Below the pieces are notes generated by a model. It worked only from the letters and a program-made list of their open reading frames with translations, ran no database searches and was not told where the DNA came from. Positions 15,453 through 24,379 of a DNA stretch of 33,630 nt are shown here, piece after piece; the stretch's first letter is position 1, and the number at the start of each line of letters is the position of its first letter. The stretch is from an uncultured Agathobaculum sp. Lineage in GTDB: Bacteria; Bacillota; Clostridia; Oscillospirales; Butyricicoccaceae. Location of the stretch: the NCBI RefSeq assembly GCF_944384735.1, contig NZ_CALWUN010000023.1:1-33630 (forward strand), read 5' to 3'. Position numbers and translations under genes: made by a program.

Positions 15453-18400
15453 ATGCTACATTTCAGTTATCCTTTCCGGCAAGCCGTCAAGCGCGCCTGC
15501 GCCCTGCTGCTGTGTACCTGTCTGCTGTTGAACCTCTTCCCGCTGCTGACCCCGTCCGCCCACGCGGCTGAGGAAAACTATTACCTGAACCGTCTGGTAT
15601 CGTGGGATATCATGCGCGGCGACCAGGACGGCAACCTTGAGCCCGAGCGCTCAATCACGCGCGCGGAGTTCGTCACCCTGCTCAACCGCACCTTTGGCTA
15701 CACCAAGACCGGCGCCCAGCCGTTCAAGGATGTCGAGCTGAGCGACTGGTATTATGACGACATCAGCGCGGCCTATACCGCCGGCTACTTCCAGGGCACG
15801 GAAAAGAGCGCCGCCTCGCCCGAGGCCACGCTGACGCGCGAGGAAGCGGCCACCATGCTGTGCCGCAACCTGATGCTACAGCCGCAGTCGGGCGAAAACC
15901 TGTCCTTCTCGGACAGCCACCAGGCCAGCAGCTGGAGCCGCGGCTACATCAAGGCCGCCGCCGAGCAGGGCATCCTGCGCGGCGACCCGGACGGCCGCTT
16001 CCGCCCGCTCGACGCCATCACGCGCGGTGAGGTCGCGATCATGCTGGTGCGCGTGATCGGCACGCCCATCCAGGACCCCGGCACCTACTCCACCTCGGTT
16101 TCCGGCAACCTGATGGTGTCCTGCTCAGGCGTGACGCTTGAGAACATGACCGTCACCGGCGACCTGTACATCACCGGCGGCGTCGGTCTGGGCTATGTGA
16201 CGCTGAACAACGTGACCGTCTACGGCAAGATCATCGCCAGCGGCGCGGGCGAAAGCAACAAGGGCGACTGCAGTATCATCCTGAAAAACTGCACCGCGCC
16301 CGAAATGATCGTCGACAGCCCGTCCAACCAGTATGTCACTATCCGCACGGTCGGCAACACCGATATCGACAAGGTCTATGTCCGCACCGACACCTACCTC
16401 GAAGGCAAGTCCACCGGCCGCCACGGCTTCCAGTACATCGAGGTCGACGGGGAAGAAGGCACCCGTCTCGACCTGGCCGGCAACATCCACGAGGTCGTCG
16501 CCATGACGCCCGAATGTGAAATTAACGTCGGCAGCGGCACAGTCGAGCAGATGACAATCGACGAATATGCGACCGACTCGACCGTCACGATCGCGCAGGG
16601 CGCGGTCGTGGAGGAGCTCAACCTCGATACCGCCACGAACGTAACCGGCAAGGGCGACATCGGCACGCTCAATGTCAACGCCCCCGGCTGCAAGGTGGAA
16701 ATGCTGCCTGACGACATCAACATCCGTCCCGGCATCACCGCCGACATCAACGGCACCACGATGGACACCACGCTGGCCGACCAGATGTCGGACAGCCCGC
16801 GCATCCTGAGCAGCTACCCGCGCATGGACGACATCGCCCCGAAGCAGGCCGAGGCTGCCTTTATGACCAACAAGCCCGGCACGATCTACTGGGCCGTCCG
16901 CCTGAGCGGCAACGGCGAAATGAGCGCCGGCGACCTGATCAAGCCGCCCACCTATGGCGCCAACATCGTCAAGAACGGCAACCTGGCGGTCAAGGACGCG
17001 AACGAAGTGCTCTCGCAGGTCGTCAACGGCCTGGAGATCGACACCTCCTACATCCTGTCCGCCGTGCTGGTGGACAGCCGCGGCGACCAGAGCCCGGTTA
17101 AGAGCGTCTACTTCACCACGCCCGACGACAGCAAGCCGGACTTTGCCTCGGGTTACCCCAAGACCAGCACCATTGAGGACACCTACGTCGACTTTGACGT
17201 TGCCACCACCAAAAACTGCACGCTCTACTGGGCAGTGTACAAAAAGGGCATGACCGCCCCGACCATCAACGAATTTAAGGACGGCTCGCTGAGCGGCGCG
17301 ATCGACTTCGGCACCCGCAAGATGGTGCGCAGCGAAGAGGACAGCATCCGCATGGGCGACGTGATCGAAACCGCCAAGAACGCCCTTGCCGAGCTGACCG
17401 ACTACGACGCCTACTTCTTCCTGACCGACACGGTCAACGACTCGGCCGTCAAGAAAATCTCCTTCACCACCGCCGACCGCACCCCGCCGGTCTTCCTGAA
17501 CAACTATCCGCGCATCAGCAAGATCGACAAGACCGCGCTGACCGGCGAAGCCGCTATCAACGAGGACGGCAAGGTCTACTGGGCGATCGTAACACACGGT
17601 GCCACCTACCCCGTTGAAAATACTGCGCTGTCGGATGATGAAGCCCGCGAACTGGATTACAAGCTACAAATCATGGGCGGTATGTACGCAATCAAGAGCG
17701 GTTCTTTCAACGCTAAGGAAAATGCCGCTACTTCGTTTAATATGAGCGGGTTGGAAGCGGAAACCGCCTACGACATCTACTTCGTCGCGGAGGACGATTC
17801 CGGCAACCTGTCCGAGATCAAGGTGCTGGAAAACGCCAAAACCCTTGACCAGAATGCCCCCACACTTGAGGAACTGCGTTTCTCTGATGCCAATCCGGAT
17901 AACATCCCACTGGCCAGCACAGATATCACCCTTGTATTCAGCGAAGATATTTACGACCGTCAGACCCAGATGTCGCTGGTCGAGATGTACGAACAGGCAC
18001 AGGACGAGGGTGTTGGCACTACGTTCCGCATAGCCAACAGCAAGGATGAAACGATCACATGGGAACAGATTGTACGCGGTATGTTCACGCTCGTCAATCT
18101 GGATATTGACGATCCAAACAACAACAAAGTTGACTACAACATCGAATATGTCAGCGTTTCCCTCAATGAGGACGGCCAGACCGAGGTCACCTTTGCAAAC
18201 GAAGGGCTTGGCCTGAAGAGCGGCACAAAATACCAGTTTATTTTGAACAATGTAACCGATTCTTCCCTCAACCTGATGCCGTCCAATACCCCCTCCGAGT
18301 CATTCCGCATTCTGGATGCACAGGTGAATTTCTATGATCTCGGTGAAGTGACATTAGGTCTCCCCTCCCCCTCCAACCCCAGTGACAATATCATCGATGC

Positions 18401-20357
18401 CGCGTTCTCCATGGTGCCGTATGGCAGCAGCGTGGACGAGGCGCCCAACGATACCTACTACGATTTAATCATCGGTTCTGATAAATCCATTACCTTTGAA
18501 TTATATCGCCGGGAATACAACGGAGCAGATAAAACTTGGAAAAAGACAGAAACTGCTGATCCCTCAGATATATTCTCCATTTCCTACGGCACAAACACGC
18601 CGCCCTATGACTGGTGTGCAGTCAGCTATAACCGAACCGTTTATGGTACCGACAACAATCAATATCCACAGCTCAATACCATCGACAGCGGATATGAATA
18701 TGCAATCCACATCGTATCGATTGGCGATGAAGGCAGCCGCGAAAAATGGAACGCAACAGTCAACCTCAGCATTTTCTGCGTAACCGGCACGCGCACCAAT
18801 CTGCTCCAATTGGTCAACCAACGGTTGAACAATGAAACGTTTGATGCCGACCTTTCTGCCGATAAGATCATGTCCATTGGTGAGCCTTCGCCCTATGAAC
18901 GCGAAATCCGCCTGCCGAACCAGTCTGCACCGCAGTTTATTGCAACATATCCGCGTGCGCAGCCCGGCGACTCGGTAACGACCATCCAGTATCAGCTTGA
19001 CCGTGACGCTACGCTTTATTATGTAGTTGCGCCATATACCCGCCTACAGCCTGATGGTATGAAACCAGATCTTGCCGCCACTGGCAGCGGACTTGCCGTG
19101 GACGCCGACCATCCAGAAAATCCAAACGGCATTGCCGATATTGGTAAGGATACAGATTACAACAAGCTGGACAGTGAAGAACGTGATTTGGATATTATCC
19201 GGCCGAATGCCGACCAGATCATGAACCCCAGCACCTATTACAGCACCACGGATGGATTCCGCTTTTACAACCAAAAATATACCTTGGGCAGCGGTCTTGC
19301 CAGCTTCCGCGTGGAAGAACTGCAGCCTAACATGTGGTATTATATTTATTTCGTCCTGCAAGGCTCGTTTAACGATCCTTCCCCTGTGATGTGTTATAAG
19401 TTTAATACCGCAGACGTAGCTGCCCCAGATTTGGTAGCACACGCAGAAGGCGCAAGCAACGCTTACTACTCTGTATCTTCTAAAACAGATGCAATTATTG
19501 ATGTCAATACCCATTGGGCGCTATACCAATATGCAAGCGGTGCATACCCAACCATATTTGATGCAACTTTAGATGACAACCCCACCACGACGGTATTCAA
19601 AGCCATACTGGACGACACGATAAACACATACCCAGGAAAAATTACTTGGGAGAGTAAGCGCTATGAGGCCGATGCTTTTCGAGAGCAGCTTTGGGCCCAG
19701 ATGGAAGGTGGTACAGCCGGTAATCCCACCGCACAGGGCGATTCGGTCACTGTTACAGATGTTGATAGAAACGGACAAAAAGTTGAAAATTTCTTGAAAA
19801 CAGACTCTGAAAATATGCGTCCCGGTGTCAACTATATCTTAGTGGTAGCTGCTAAAAACCAGCAGGGCGGCAAACCGGTATTCAGCGCCGTATCCAATCT
19901 CCACTATGCAGATATGAACTATCCTCTCATCAAAAACATCACATCACAAAACTCAACGCCCACCACCGACCTATTTAATGGATTCGTTACAGTATCATTT
20001 GACAAAGAGCTATATGTAATGGATGCAACCGATAAGAAAACACTATATGCCTACAAAGCCAGAAAGATAGATGCACAAGTAACGGGTTCGGGTAATGCTG
20101 AAATATCCTCCAGCGCAACTTCCCAATTTACCATTAAAGTAACAAATTTCCCTATAAACGGCATTATCAACCTAATTCCTACATATAAGGGCAAAGCTGT
20201 TATGGAATCTTTATATAATAGCGTAGGCACACCTCGCCCCAGCATACTTTCTCTTCGCTTAGATGGGGTCTATAACGATGACGGTAACCTAATTAGCGCT
20301 AAGTTTGTTATTGCGGATAGTGATTTAACATCCGAAACCAATTTACCCACAACATAA
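15453..20357 (+). CDS. Large SLH-domain surface protein with Ig-like repeats
   Basis: A 1634-residue secreted protein. The signal peptide is residues 1-38 (cleavage AHA|AEE). Three SLH modules cover about 42-200; ITRAEFVTLLNRTFGY, LTREEAATMLCRNLM and ITRGEVAIMLVRVIG are their conserved ends. These anchor proteins to cell-wall polymers. Residues about 215-430 alternate short hydrophobic strands and look like a beta-helix. Recurring modules starting near 447, 561, 677 and 1159 share a Y-P-R/K...YWAV/YYVV pattern and resemble fibronectin/Ig-like folds. Segments near 803 (FSDANPDNIPLASTDITLVFSEDIYD) and near 1490 resemble Big_5/SbsA Ig-like domains. There is no LPXTG motif. Base composition falls from about 60% GC near the start to about 35% in the last kilobase. 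Probable S-layer-associated adhesin or structural protein; ligand unknown. Confidence 0.9.
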   Translation: MLHFSYPFRQAVKRACALLLCTCLLLNLFPLLTPSAHAAEENYYLNRLVSWDIMRGDQDGNLEPERSITRAEFVTLLNRTFGYTKTGAQPFKDVELSDWYYDDISAAYTAGYFQGTEKSAASPEATLTREEAATMLCRNLMLQPQSGENLSFSDSHQASSWSRGYIKAAAEQGILRGDPDGRFRPLDAITRGEVAIMLVRVIGTPIQDPGTYSTSVSGNLMVSCSGVTLENMTVTGDLYITGGVGLGYVTLNNVTVYGKIIASGAGESNKGDCSIILKNCTAPEMIVDSPSNQYVTIRTVGNTDIDKVYVRTDTYLEGKSTGRHGFQYIEVDGEEGTRLDLAGNIHEVVAMTPECEINVGSGTVEQMTIDEYATDSTVTIAQGAVVEELNLDTATNVTGKGDIGTLNVNAPGCKVEMLPDDINIRPGITADINGTTMDTTLADQMSDSPRILSSYPRMDDIAPKQAEAAFMTNKPGTIYWAVRLSGNGEMSAGDLIKPPTYGANIVKNGNLAVKDANEVLSQVVNGLEIDTSYILSAVLVDSRGDQSPVKSVYFTTPDDSKPDFASGYPKTSTIEDTYVDFDVATTKNCTLYWAVYKKGMTAPTINEFKDGSLSGAIDFGTRKMVRSEEDSIRMGDVIETAKNALAELTDYDAYFFLTDTVNDSAVKKISFTTADRTPPVFLNNYPRISKIDKTALTGEAAINEDGKVYWAIVTHGATYPVENTALSDDEARELDYKLQIMGGMYAIKSGSFNAKENAATSFNMSGLEAETAYDIYFVAEDDSGNLSEIKVLENAKTLDQNAPTLEELRFSDANPDNIPLASTDITLVFSEDIYDRQTQMSLVEMYEQAQDEGVGTTFRIANSKDETITWEQIVRGMFTLVNLDIDDPNNNKVDYNIEYVSVSLNEDGQTEVTFANEGLGLKSGTKYQFILNNVTDSSLNLMPSNTPSESFRILDAQVNFYDLGEVTLGLPSPSNPSDNIIDAAFSMVPYGSSVDEAPNDTYYDLIIGSDKSITFELYRREYNGADKTWKKTETADPSDIFSISYGTNTPPYDWCAVSYNRTVYGTDNNQYPQLNTIDSGYEYAIHIVSIGDEGSREKWNATVNLSIFCVTGTRTNLLQLVNQRLNNETFDADLSADKIMSIGEPSPYEREIRLPNQSAPQFIATYPRAQPGDSVTTIQYQLDRDATLYYVVAPYTRLQPDGMKPDLAATGSGLAVDADHPENPNGIADIGKDTDYNKLDSEERDLDIIRPNADQIMNPSTYYSTTDGFRFYNQKYTLGSGLASFRVEELQPNMWYYIYFVLQGSFNDPSPVMCYKFNTADVAAPDLVAHAEGASNAYYSVSSKTDAIIDVNTHWALYQYASGAYPTIFDATLDDNPTTTVFKAILDDTINTYPGKITWESKRYEADAFREQLWAQMEGGTAGNPTAQGDSVTVTDVDRNGQKVENFLKTDSENMRPGVNYILVVAAKNQQGGKPVFSAVSNLHYADMNYPLIKNITSQNSTPTTDLFNGFVTVSFDKELYVMDATDKKTLYAYKARKIDAQVTGSGNAEISSSATSQFTIKVTNFPINGIINLIPTYKGKAVMESLYNSVGTPRPSILSLRLDGVYNDDGNLISAKFVIADSDLTSETNLPTT

Positions 20358-20398
20358 TCTCCCGTAATGATGTAGGCCTGCACAGTCTTAGTTTGTGC

Positions 20399-20430
20399 AA
20401 AAAAAGAAGCCCTCCGGGGCTTCTTTTTTT
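20399..20430 (+). terminator. Terminator after the SLH protein gene
   Basis: GAAGCCC (20406-20412) pairs with GGGCTTC (20417-20423), extended by A-T pairs on both sides, with a 4-base loop and T7 tail. Strong rho-independent type. Confidence 0.93.
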
Positions 20431-20451
20431 GTCCTTTTTCATTCCGTGCTT

Positions 20452-20478
20452 TAAGTTCCCTTTGGGTTTGGACGAAAT
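20452..20478 (+). promoter_or_regulatory. Candidate sigma-28-type promoter for the GGDEF/EAL gene
   Basis: TAAG (20452-20455), 15 bases, GACGAAAT (20471-20478), compared with TAAA-N15-GCCGATAT: three of four and six of eight positions match. A competing sigma-A reading is TTGGAC (20468-20473), 16 bases, TATGTT (20490-20495). Confidence 0.4.
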
Positions 20479-20531
20479 ATAAAATATACTATGTTATTTC
20501 ACGCATAGATTCCACGAAAGGGGCAATCCGT

Positions 20532-23500
20532 ATGCAAGCAGTATGGGAAGCGTTGGAAAATTTCTATGCCGGCGTCTATGTTGCGGATATCAGCACCCAC
20601 GAACTGATCTACATGAACGCCAAGGCACGGGCGTGGTTCCAGCTGTCCTCCCCGGCAGACTACCGGGGAAAAAAATGCTACGCCTTGCTGCAGCACAGCA
20701 CACTGCCCTGCCCGTTCTGCACCAGCGCCCAGCTGCTGGAAGACCAGTTCTACGAGTGGGATTATTTCAACCCTGTCATCAACAAAACCTTCCGCCTGAA
20801 GGATTACCTGATCCCGTATAACGGCCAGCAGCTGCGTATCGAGATCGCCATCCCGGATGACGCCGCCTCGTCCAAGGGGCGCGGCGCAATGCCGGACATC
20901 AACCCGGATACTTTCATCAACCGGTGCCTGATGGCCACCCACTCGACCTCCACCCCGTCGGTCTCGCTCGAGCTGATGATGCAGTATATCGGCACGCAGC
21001 TGGGCTGTGAAAACCTCAGCCTGTATGAGCTGATGGAGAACGGCAAGTACCAGAGCACCTATTTCTGGTCGCCTGACGGCGCCGGGCACGCGCAGCCGGC
21101 GACGGTCGATATCGACTACCCCCAGCACATGCAGCGCATGTACCGCAATGAGACCCTTATTTTCAGCGCCGGCGACGACGACCTCTATCCCCATCCGCAG
21201 CAGTTTTCCGCGCGCCTCGACCTGTCCGGCACGCACACACTGGTGATCGTGCCGCTGCTGTCCAAGGAAAAGGTCGTCGGCCTGATGTGGCTGGAAAACC
21301 CCAACCTCAAGCATGTGCTTGCCGTGGCCGGGGCGCTGCGGGTGTTGTCCCACTTCATGTGCAACATCCTCGCCCGCCGCGACCTGATGGAGCATCTGGA
21401 AGCGCTCAGCTACCACGACCAGATGACCCAGATGCTCAACCGGCACGCGCTCAACCGCTATACCAGCAGCGAGGCGTTCCGGAACCGCAAATCCATCGGC
21501 CTGATCTACTGCGACCTGATCGGCCTCAAGCGCATCAACGACAACCTGGGTCACGGCAACGGCGACCGCCTGATCATGCAGGCGGCGCACATCCTGACTG
21601 ACCTGTTCTCGCCCAAGGACACCTACCGCATCGGCGGGGATGAATTTCTGGTCATCTGTCAGGATGTGTCCAAGCAGCAGCTCAAGCAGCAGGTCGCCCA
21701 GCTGCGCAAGCGCGTGGCCGAGGAAAGCTGCGCGCTGTCGATCGGCTATACCTGGTCCAACGGACAGGACGCGAATTTCTCCCAGCTCATCACGCTCGCG
21801 GACGACAGCATGTACCGCGACAAGCTCGCCTACTACGAAAACCAGCAGGCGCACGAGCCGCATTACGAGCCGATCAAGTCCACCGCGTTCCAGTCCTTCC
21901 TGCAGAACTATTACTTTGACGCTGAGGCGTTTTTCCACTCCATCGCCATGCCGGAGGCGCCGTTCTACCTGTACTGCGGCGACGTGCAGCGCAATGTCTA
22001 TTACATCTCAGATAACCTGCGCGAACACTTCAATTTCGACAGCAATCTGGTCTACGACTTTATCTCGCTGCTTGAGCAGCGCATTTACGAACCCGACCGC
22101 CAGCTCCACATCAACGATGCGCAGGCAATGATCCGCGACAAGCACACCACACACAGCATCCGCTACCGCATTTACAACAAGGACGGGCAGCTGGTGTGGC
22201 TGCACTGCCGCGGTATCCTGACTTGGAACGCGGAAAAAACCAAGCCGCTGTTCTTTTCGGGCAGCATGATCAGCCTGAAGAATGAGTCCGAGGTGGACTC
22301 GGTCACTGGGCTGCTGAACATGTCCTGCGCCATGTCCGAACTGTCCCTGCGCTGCCACGACCAGGCCAGATTCCTGCTGTGCTGCTTCAGCCTGCGCAAA
22401 TTTTCGGATGTCAACCTGTCCTTTGGCCGCCACACCGGCGACGCCATCCTGCGTGAGATCGCCAACCGGCTGGAAACGGAGCTGGGCGACAAATACCGGT
22501 TCTTCCGTTTGGACGGCGTGTGCTTCCTGATCATCGCCGACCATGATTGCGTGCCCCGCATGCTGGCCAACGCCATCCAGCAGATCGTGCTGGATGTGTA
22601 CCGCAGCAACGGCATCCACATCATGTACCCTTGCGCCATCGGCCTGTTGCGCGCCCCGCAGGACGGCGCCACGGCGCAGGAACTGCTGAACAACGCCATC
22701 CTTTCCTCGCAGAACGCGAAGAAAACCCCATCGGCGGAGTTCGTGGAGTTTTCCAGCTACCTTTCCGCCGGTTACCGCGAGCAGTCCGACATCAATATGG
22801 CGCTCAATTACAGCGTCAACCACGGCTTTCAGGATTTCCGTATCGTCATCCAGCCGCAGGTGCTGGCCAACACCTGCAAGCTCTACGGCGGCGAGGCGCT
22901 GCTGCGCTGGCAGTATCAGGGGCAGGACGTGCCGCCCTCCAAATTCATCCCGCTGCTCGAGCAGCTCGGGCTGATCGTCCCGGTCGGCAAGTGGGCCGTC
23001 ACGCAGATCATGCAGGCCTGTCAGGAGATCCTGCTGCGGCTGCCGTCGTTCAAGGTATCGTTCAGCGTCAGTTATCTGCAAATCCTCGACCCGGACTTTT
23101 TCGACTATATCTATAACGCGATGACGCTTTACGGCATCCCCGGCAAAAATATTATGATCGAGCTGATCGAAACGCACTTCGACGAAATGCCGGACTACCT
23201 CGACCGCTTTATCCAGCGCTGTGAGCAAACCGGTATCTCGTTCGTGCTGGACGATTTTGGCACCGCCTATTCCAGTCTGCAGCAGCTGCTGCAATACCCG
23301 GCCGACCTGATCAAGCTCGACCGCACGCTGATGTGCGAGCTGAATTCCGCCCCGGATAAGCTGAACTTTATGATGAGTATCATCTATGCCTGCCACCGTT
23401 TTGGCAAAAAGGTCTGCGTCGAAGGCGTTGAGACCGAGGAAGAGCTGGACGTGGTGCGCCAGACCGAATGTGACCTCATCCAAGGATATCCCTTCCACGA

Positions 23501-23561
23501 GCCGCTTTCGCTGCCCGCGTTTTACCAATCGCTGCGCGAGGATGACGGCACCCTGCTCTGA
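20532..23561 (+). CDS. Cytoplasmic PAS/GAF/GGDEF/PAS/GGDEF-like/EAL protein
   Basis: A 1009-residue c-di-GMP turnover protein without membrane segments. A PAS-like domain (1-115, with CPFC near 57) and a GAF-like region (about 135-285) precede a diguanylate cyclase domain with an intact GGDEF at 368-372 and DLIGLKRINDNLGH. No RxxD inhibitory site is visible just upstream. A second PAS (about 460-580) leads to a degenerate GGDEF domain in which the motif reads LDGVC (660-664). The EAL domain (about 755-1000) keeps EAL (Glu788), DDFGTAYSSL, IKLD, EGVETE and QGYPFHEP. The metal-binding Asn of the usual VNxS segment is Ser845, and the TE glutamate motif reads ELIET. It may make c-di-GMP, degrade it weakly, or both. 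It is followed 41 bases later by a PilZ gene. Confidence 0.93.
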   Translation: MQAVWEALENFYAGVYVADISTHELIYMNAKARAWFQLSSPADYRGKKCYALLQHSTLPCPFCTSAQLLEDQFYEWDYFNPVINKTFRLKDYLIPYNGQQLRIEIAIPDDAASSKGRGAMPDINPDTFINRCLMATHSTSTPSVSLELMMQYIGTQLGCENLSLYELMENGKYQSTYFWSPDGAGHAQPATVDIDYPQHMQRMYRNETLIFSAGDDDLYPHPQQFSARLDLSGTHTLVIVPLLSKEKVVGLMWLENPNLKHVLAVAGALRVLSHFMCNILARRDLMEHLEALSYHDQMTQMLNRHALNRYTSSEAFRNRKSIGLIYCDLIGLKRINDNLGHGNGDRLIMQAAHILTDLFSPKDTYRIGGDEFLVICQDVSKQQLKQQVAQLRKRVAEESCALSIGYTWSNGQDANFSQLITLADDSMYRDKLAYYENQQAHEPHYEPIKSTAFQSFLQNYYFDAEAFFHSIAMPEAPFYLYCGDVQRNVYYISDNLREHFNFDSNLVYDFISLLEQRIYEPDRQLHINDAQAMIRDKHTTHSIRYRIYNKDGQLVWLHCRGILTWNAEKTKPLFFSGSMISLKNESEVDSVTGLLNMSCAMSELSLRCHDQARFLLCCFSLRKFSDVNLSFGRHTGDAILREIANRLETELGDKYRFFRLDGVCFLIIADHDCVPRMLANAIQQIVLDVYRSNGIHIMYPCAIGLLRAPQDGATAQELLNNAILSSQNAKKTPSAEFVEFSSYLSAGYREQSDINMALNYSVNHGFQDFRIVIQPQVLANTCKLYGGEALLRWQYQGQDVPPSKFIPLLEQLGLIVPVGKWAVTQIMQACQEILLRLPSFKVSFSVSYLQILDPDFFDYIYNAMTLYGIPGKNIMIELIETHFDEMPDYLDRFIQRCEQTGISFVLDDFGTAYSSLQQLLQYPADLIKLDRTLMCELNSAPDKLNFMMSIIYACHRFGKKVCVEGVETEEELDVVRQTECDLIQGYPFHEPLSLPAFYQSLREDDGTLL

Positions 23562-23602
23562 CCGCCGGACACAGCCAGCTTTTCCCGAAAGGAGTGCGGA
23601 AC

Positions 23603-24265
23603 ATGACAAACATCGAAACCACCATCAAGCAGAACATCGGCGCGCTATGCGAGGTGCACCGGCTGGACAACCATCTGATGTTCGCCGGCACGGTGCAGGC
23701 GTACGATGACGAAAACAAGGACCTGACCATTGTCATCCGCAAGGGGTCGGAAACGCCGCAGGGCATCGTCTACCGCACGCCGGTCAAGCTGCGCGTCCAC
23801 ACCGACCGCCAGCTGCAAAGCGTCCTGCTGCTATACGGGCTGGTCGTCCGCTGCTCTGTCGACTTTTGGAAAATCACGCTCATGCATTCCTTTTCCTGCC
23901 TTGAGCGCCGCGGCAACTTCCGCCAGACGGTGTTCGCCGAGGCCGTCGTCACCCGCGGCACCGATGAGCAGGGCAACTCCTCCTCGCCCTGCCGCATGAT
24001 CGACGTCAGCCTGTCCGGCCTGTGCTTCCGCAGCCGGGAAACCTACTTCCCCGGGGAGCAGCTTGTCGTCTCCGCCCTGCAGCTGCGGCAGGATGGCCCG
24101 ATCTACACCTTCGGCTGCACGGTGGAGCGTATCCAGCCGCTGGACAACGCCCGCTCCGGCGAGATGCGCTATGGGTGCAGCTACAACAACATCACCGAGG
24201 CCGAGCAGGACCAGCTGTTCCACGACCTGTTCTCACTCCAGATCAAGGCGCTCAACCAGCTGTGA
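23603..24265 (+). CDS. PilZ-domain protein, YcgR-like
   Basis: A 220-residue probable c-di-GMP receptor. The N-terminal half (1-105) is a beta-rich YcgR-N-like domain (LCEVHRLDNHLMFAGTVQAYDDENKDLTI). The PilZ domain begins with the RxxxR element in ERRGNFRQ and has DVSLSGLCF for the DxSxxG element, so both ligand contacts are present. Start at 23603 is set by the AAAGGAG site 8 bases upstream; the in-frame GTG at 23594 overlaps that site. It lies 41 bases after the GGDEF/EAL gene with no terminator between, so enzyme and receptor are probably one operon. Likely acts on the motor or on surface behaviour; the target is not shown by the sequence. Confidence 0.9.
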   Translation: MTNIETTIKQNIGALCEVHRLDNHLMFAGTVQAYDDENKDLTIVIRKGSETPQGIVYRTPVKLRVHTDRQLQSVLLLYGLVVRCSVDFWKITLMHSFSCLERRGNFRQTVFAEAVVTRGTDEQGNSSSPCRMIDVSLSGLCFRSRETYFPGEQLVVSALQLRQDGPIYTFGCTVERIQPLDNARSGEMRYGCSYNNITEAEQDQLFHDLFSLQIKALNQL

Positions 24266-24268
24266 TGC

Positions 24269-24305
24269 TATGCAAAAACCGTCCCGATGGGACGGTTTTT
24301 GCATA
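24269..24305 (+). terminator. Terminator after the PilZ gene
   Basis: Perfect 17-bp stem (24269-24285 with 24289-24305), 3-base loop, with an internal A5/T5 block giving the usual U-run. Ends the GGDEF/EAL-PilZ operon and may also serve the convergent XRE gene. Confidence 0.93.
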
Positions 24306-24379
24306 TTGAAACGTATCCGCATGATAACGTGCATGGTTCAGCCGCACTGTGATTTGCCCCCTCCGGCATCCATATCCTT

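Noticed and set aside
16125..17597. 490-codon minus-strand open frame
   Set aside because: Antisense to the SLH protein; Val/Asp/Gly-rich shadow without motif or ribosome site.
20499..23609. Two long minus-strand open frames (479 and 533 codons)
   Set aside because: Antisense to the GGDEF/EAL gene, which has clear motifs throughout; both lack motifs of their own.
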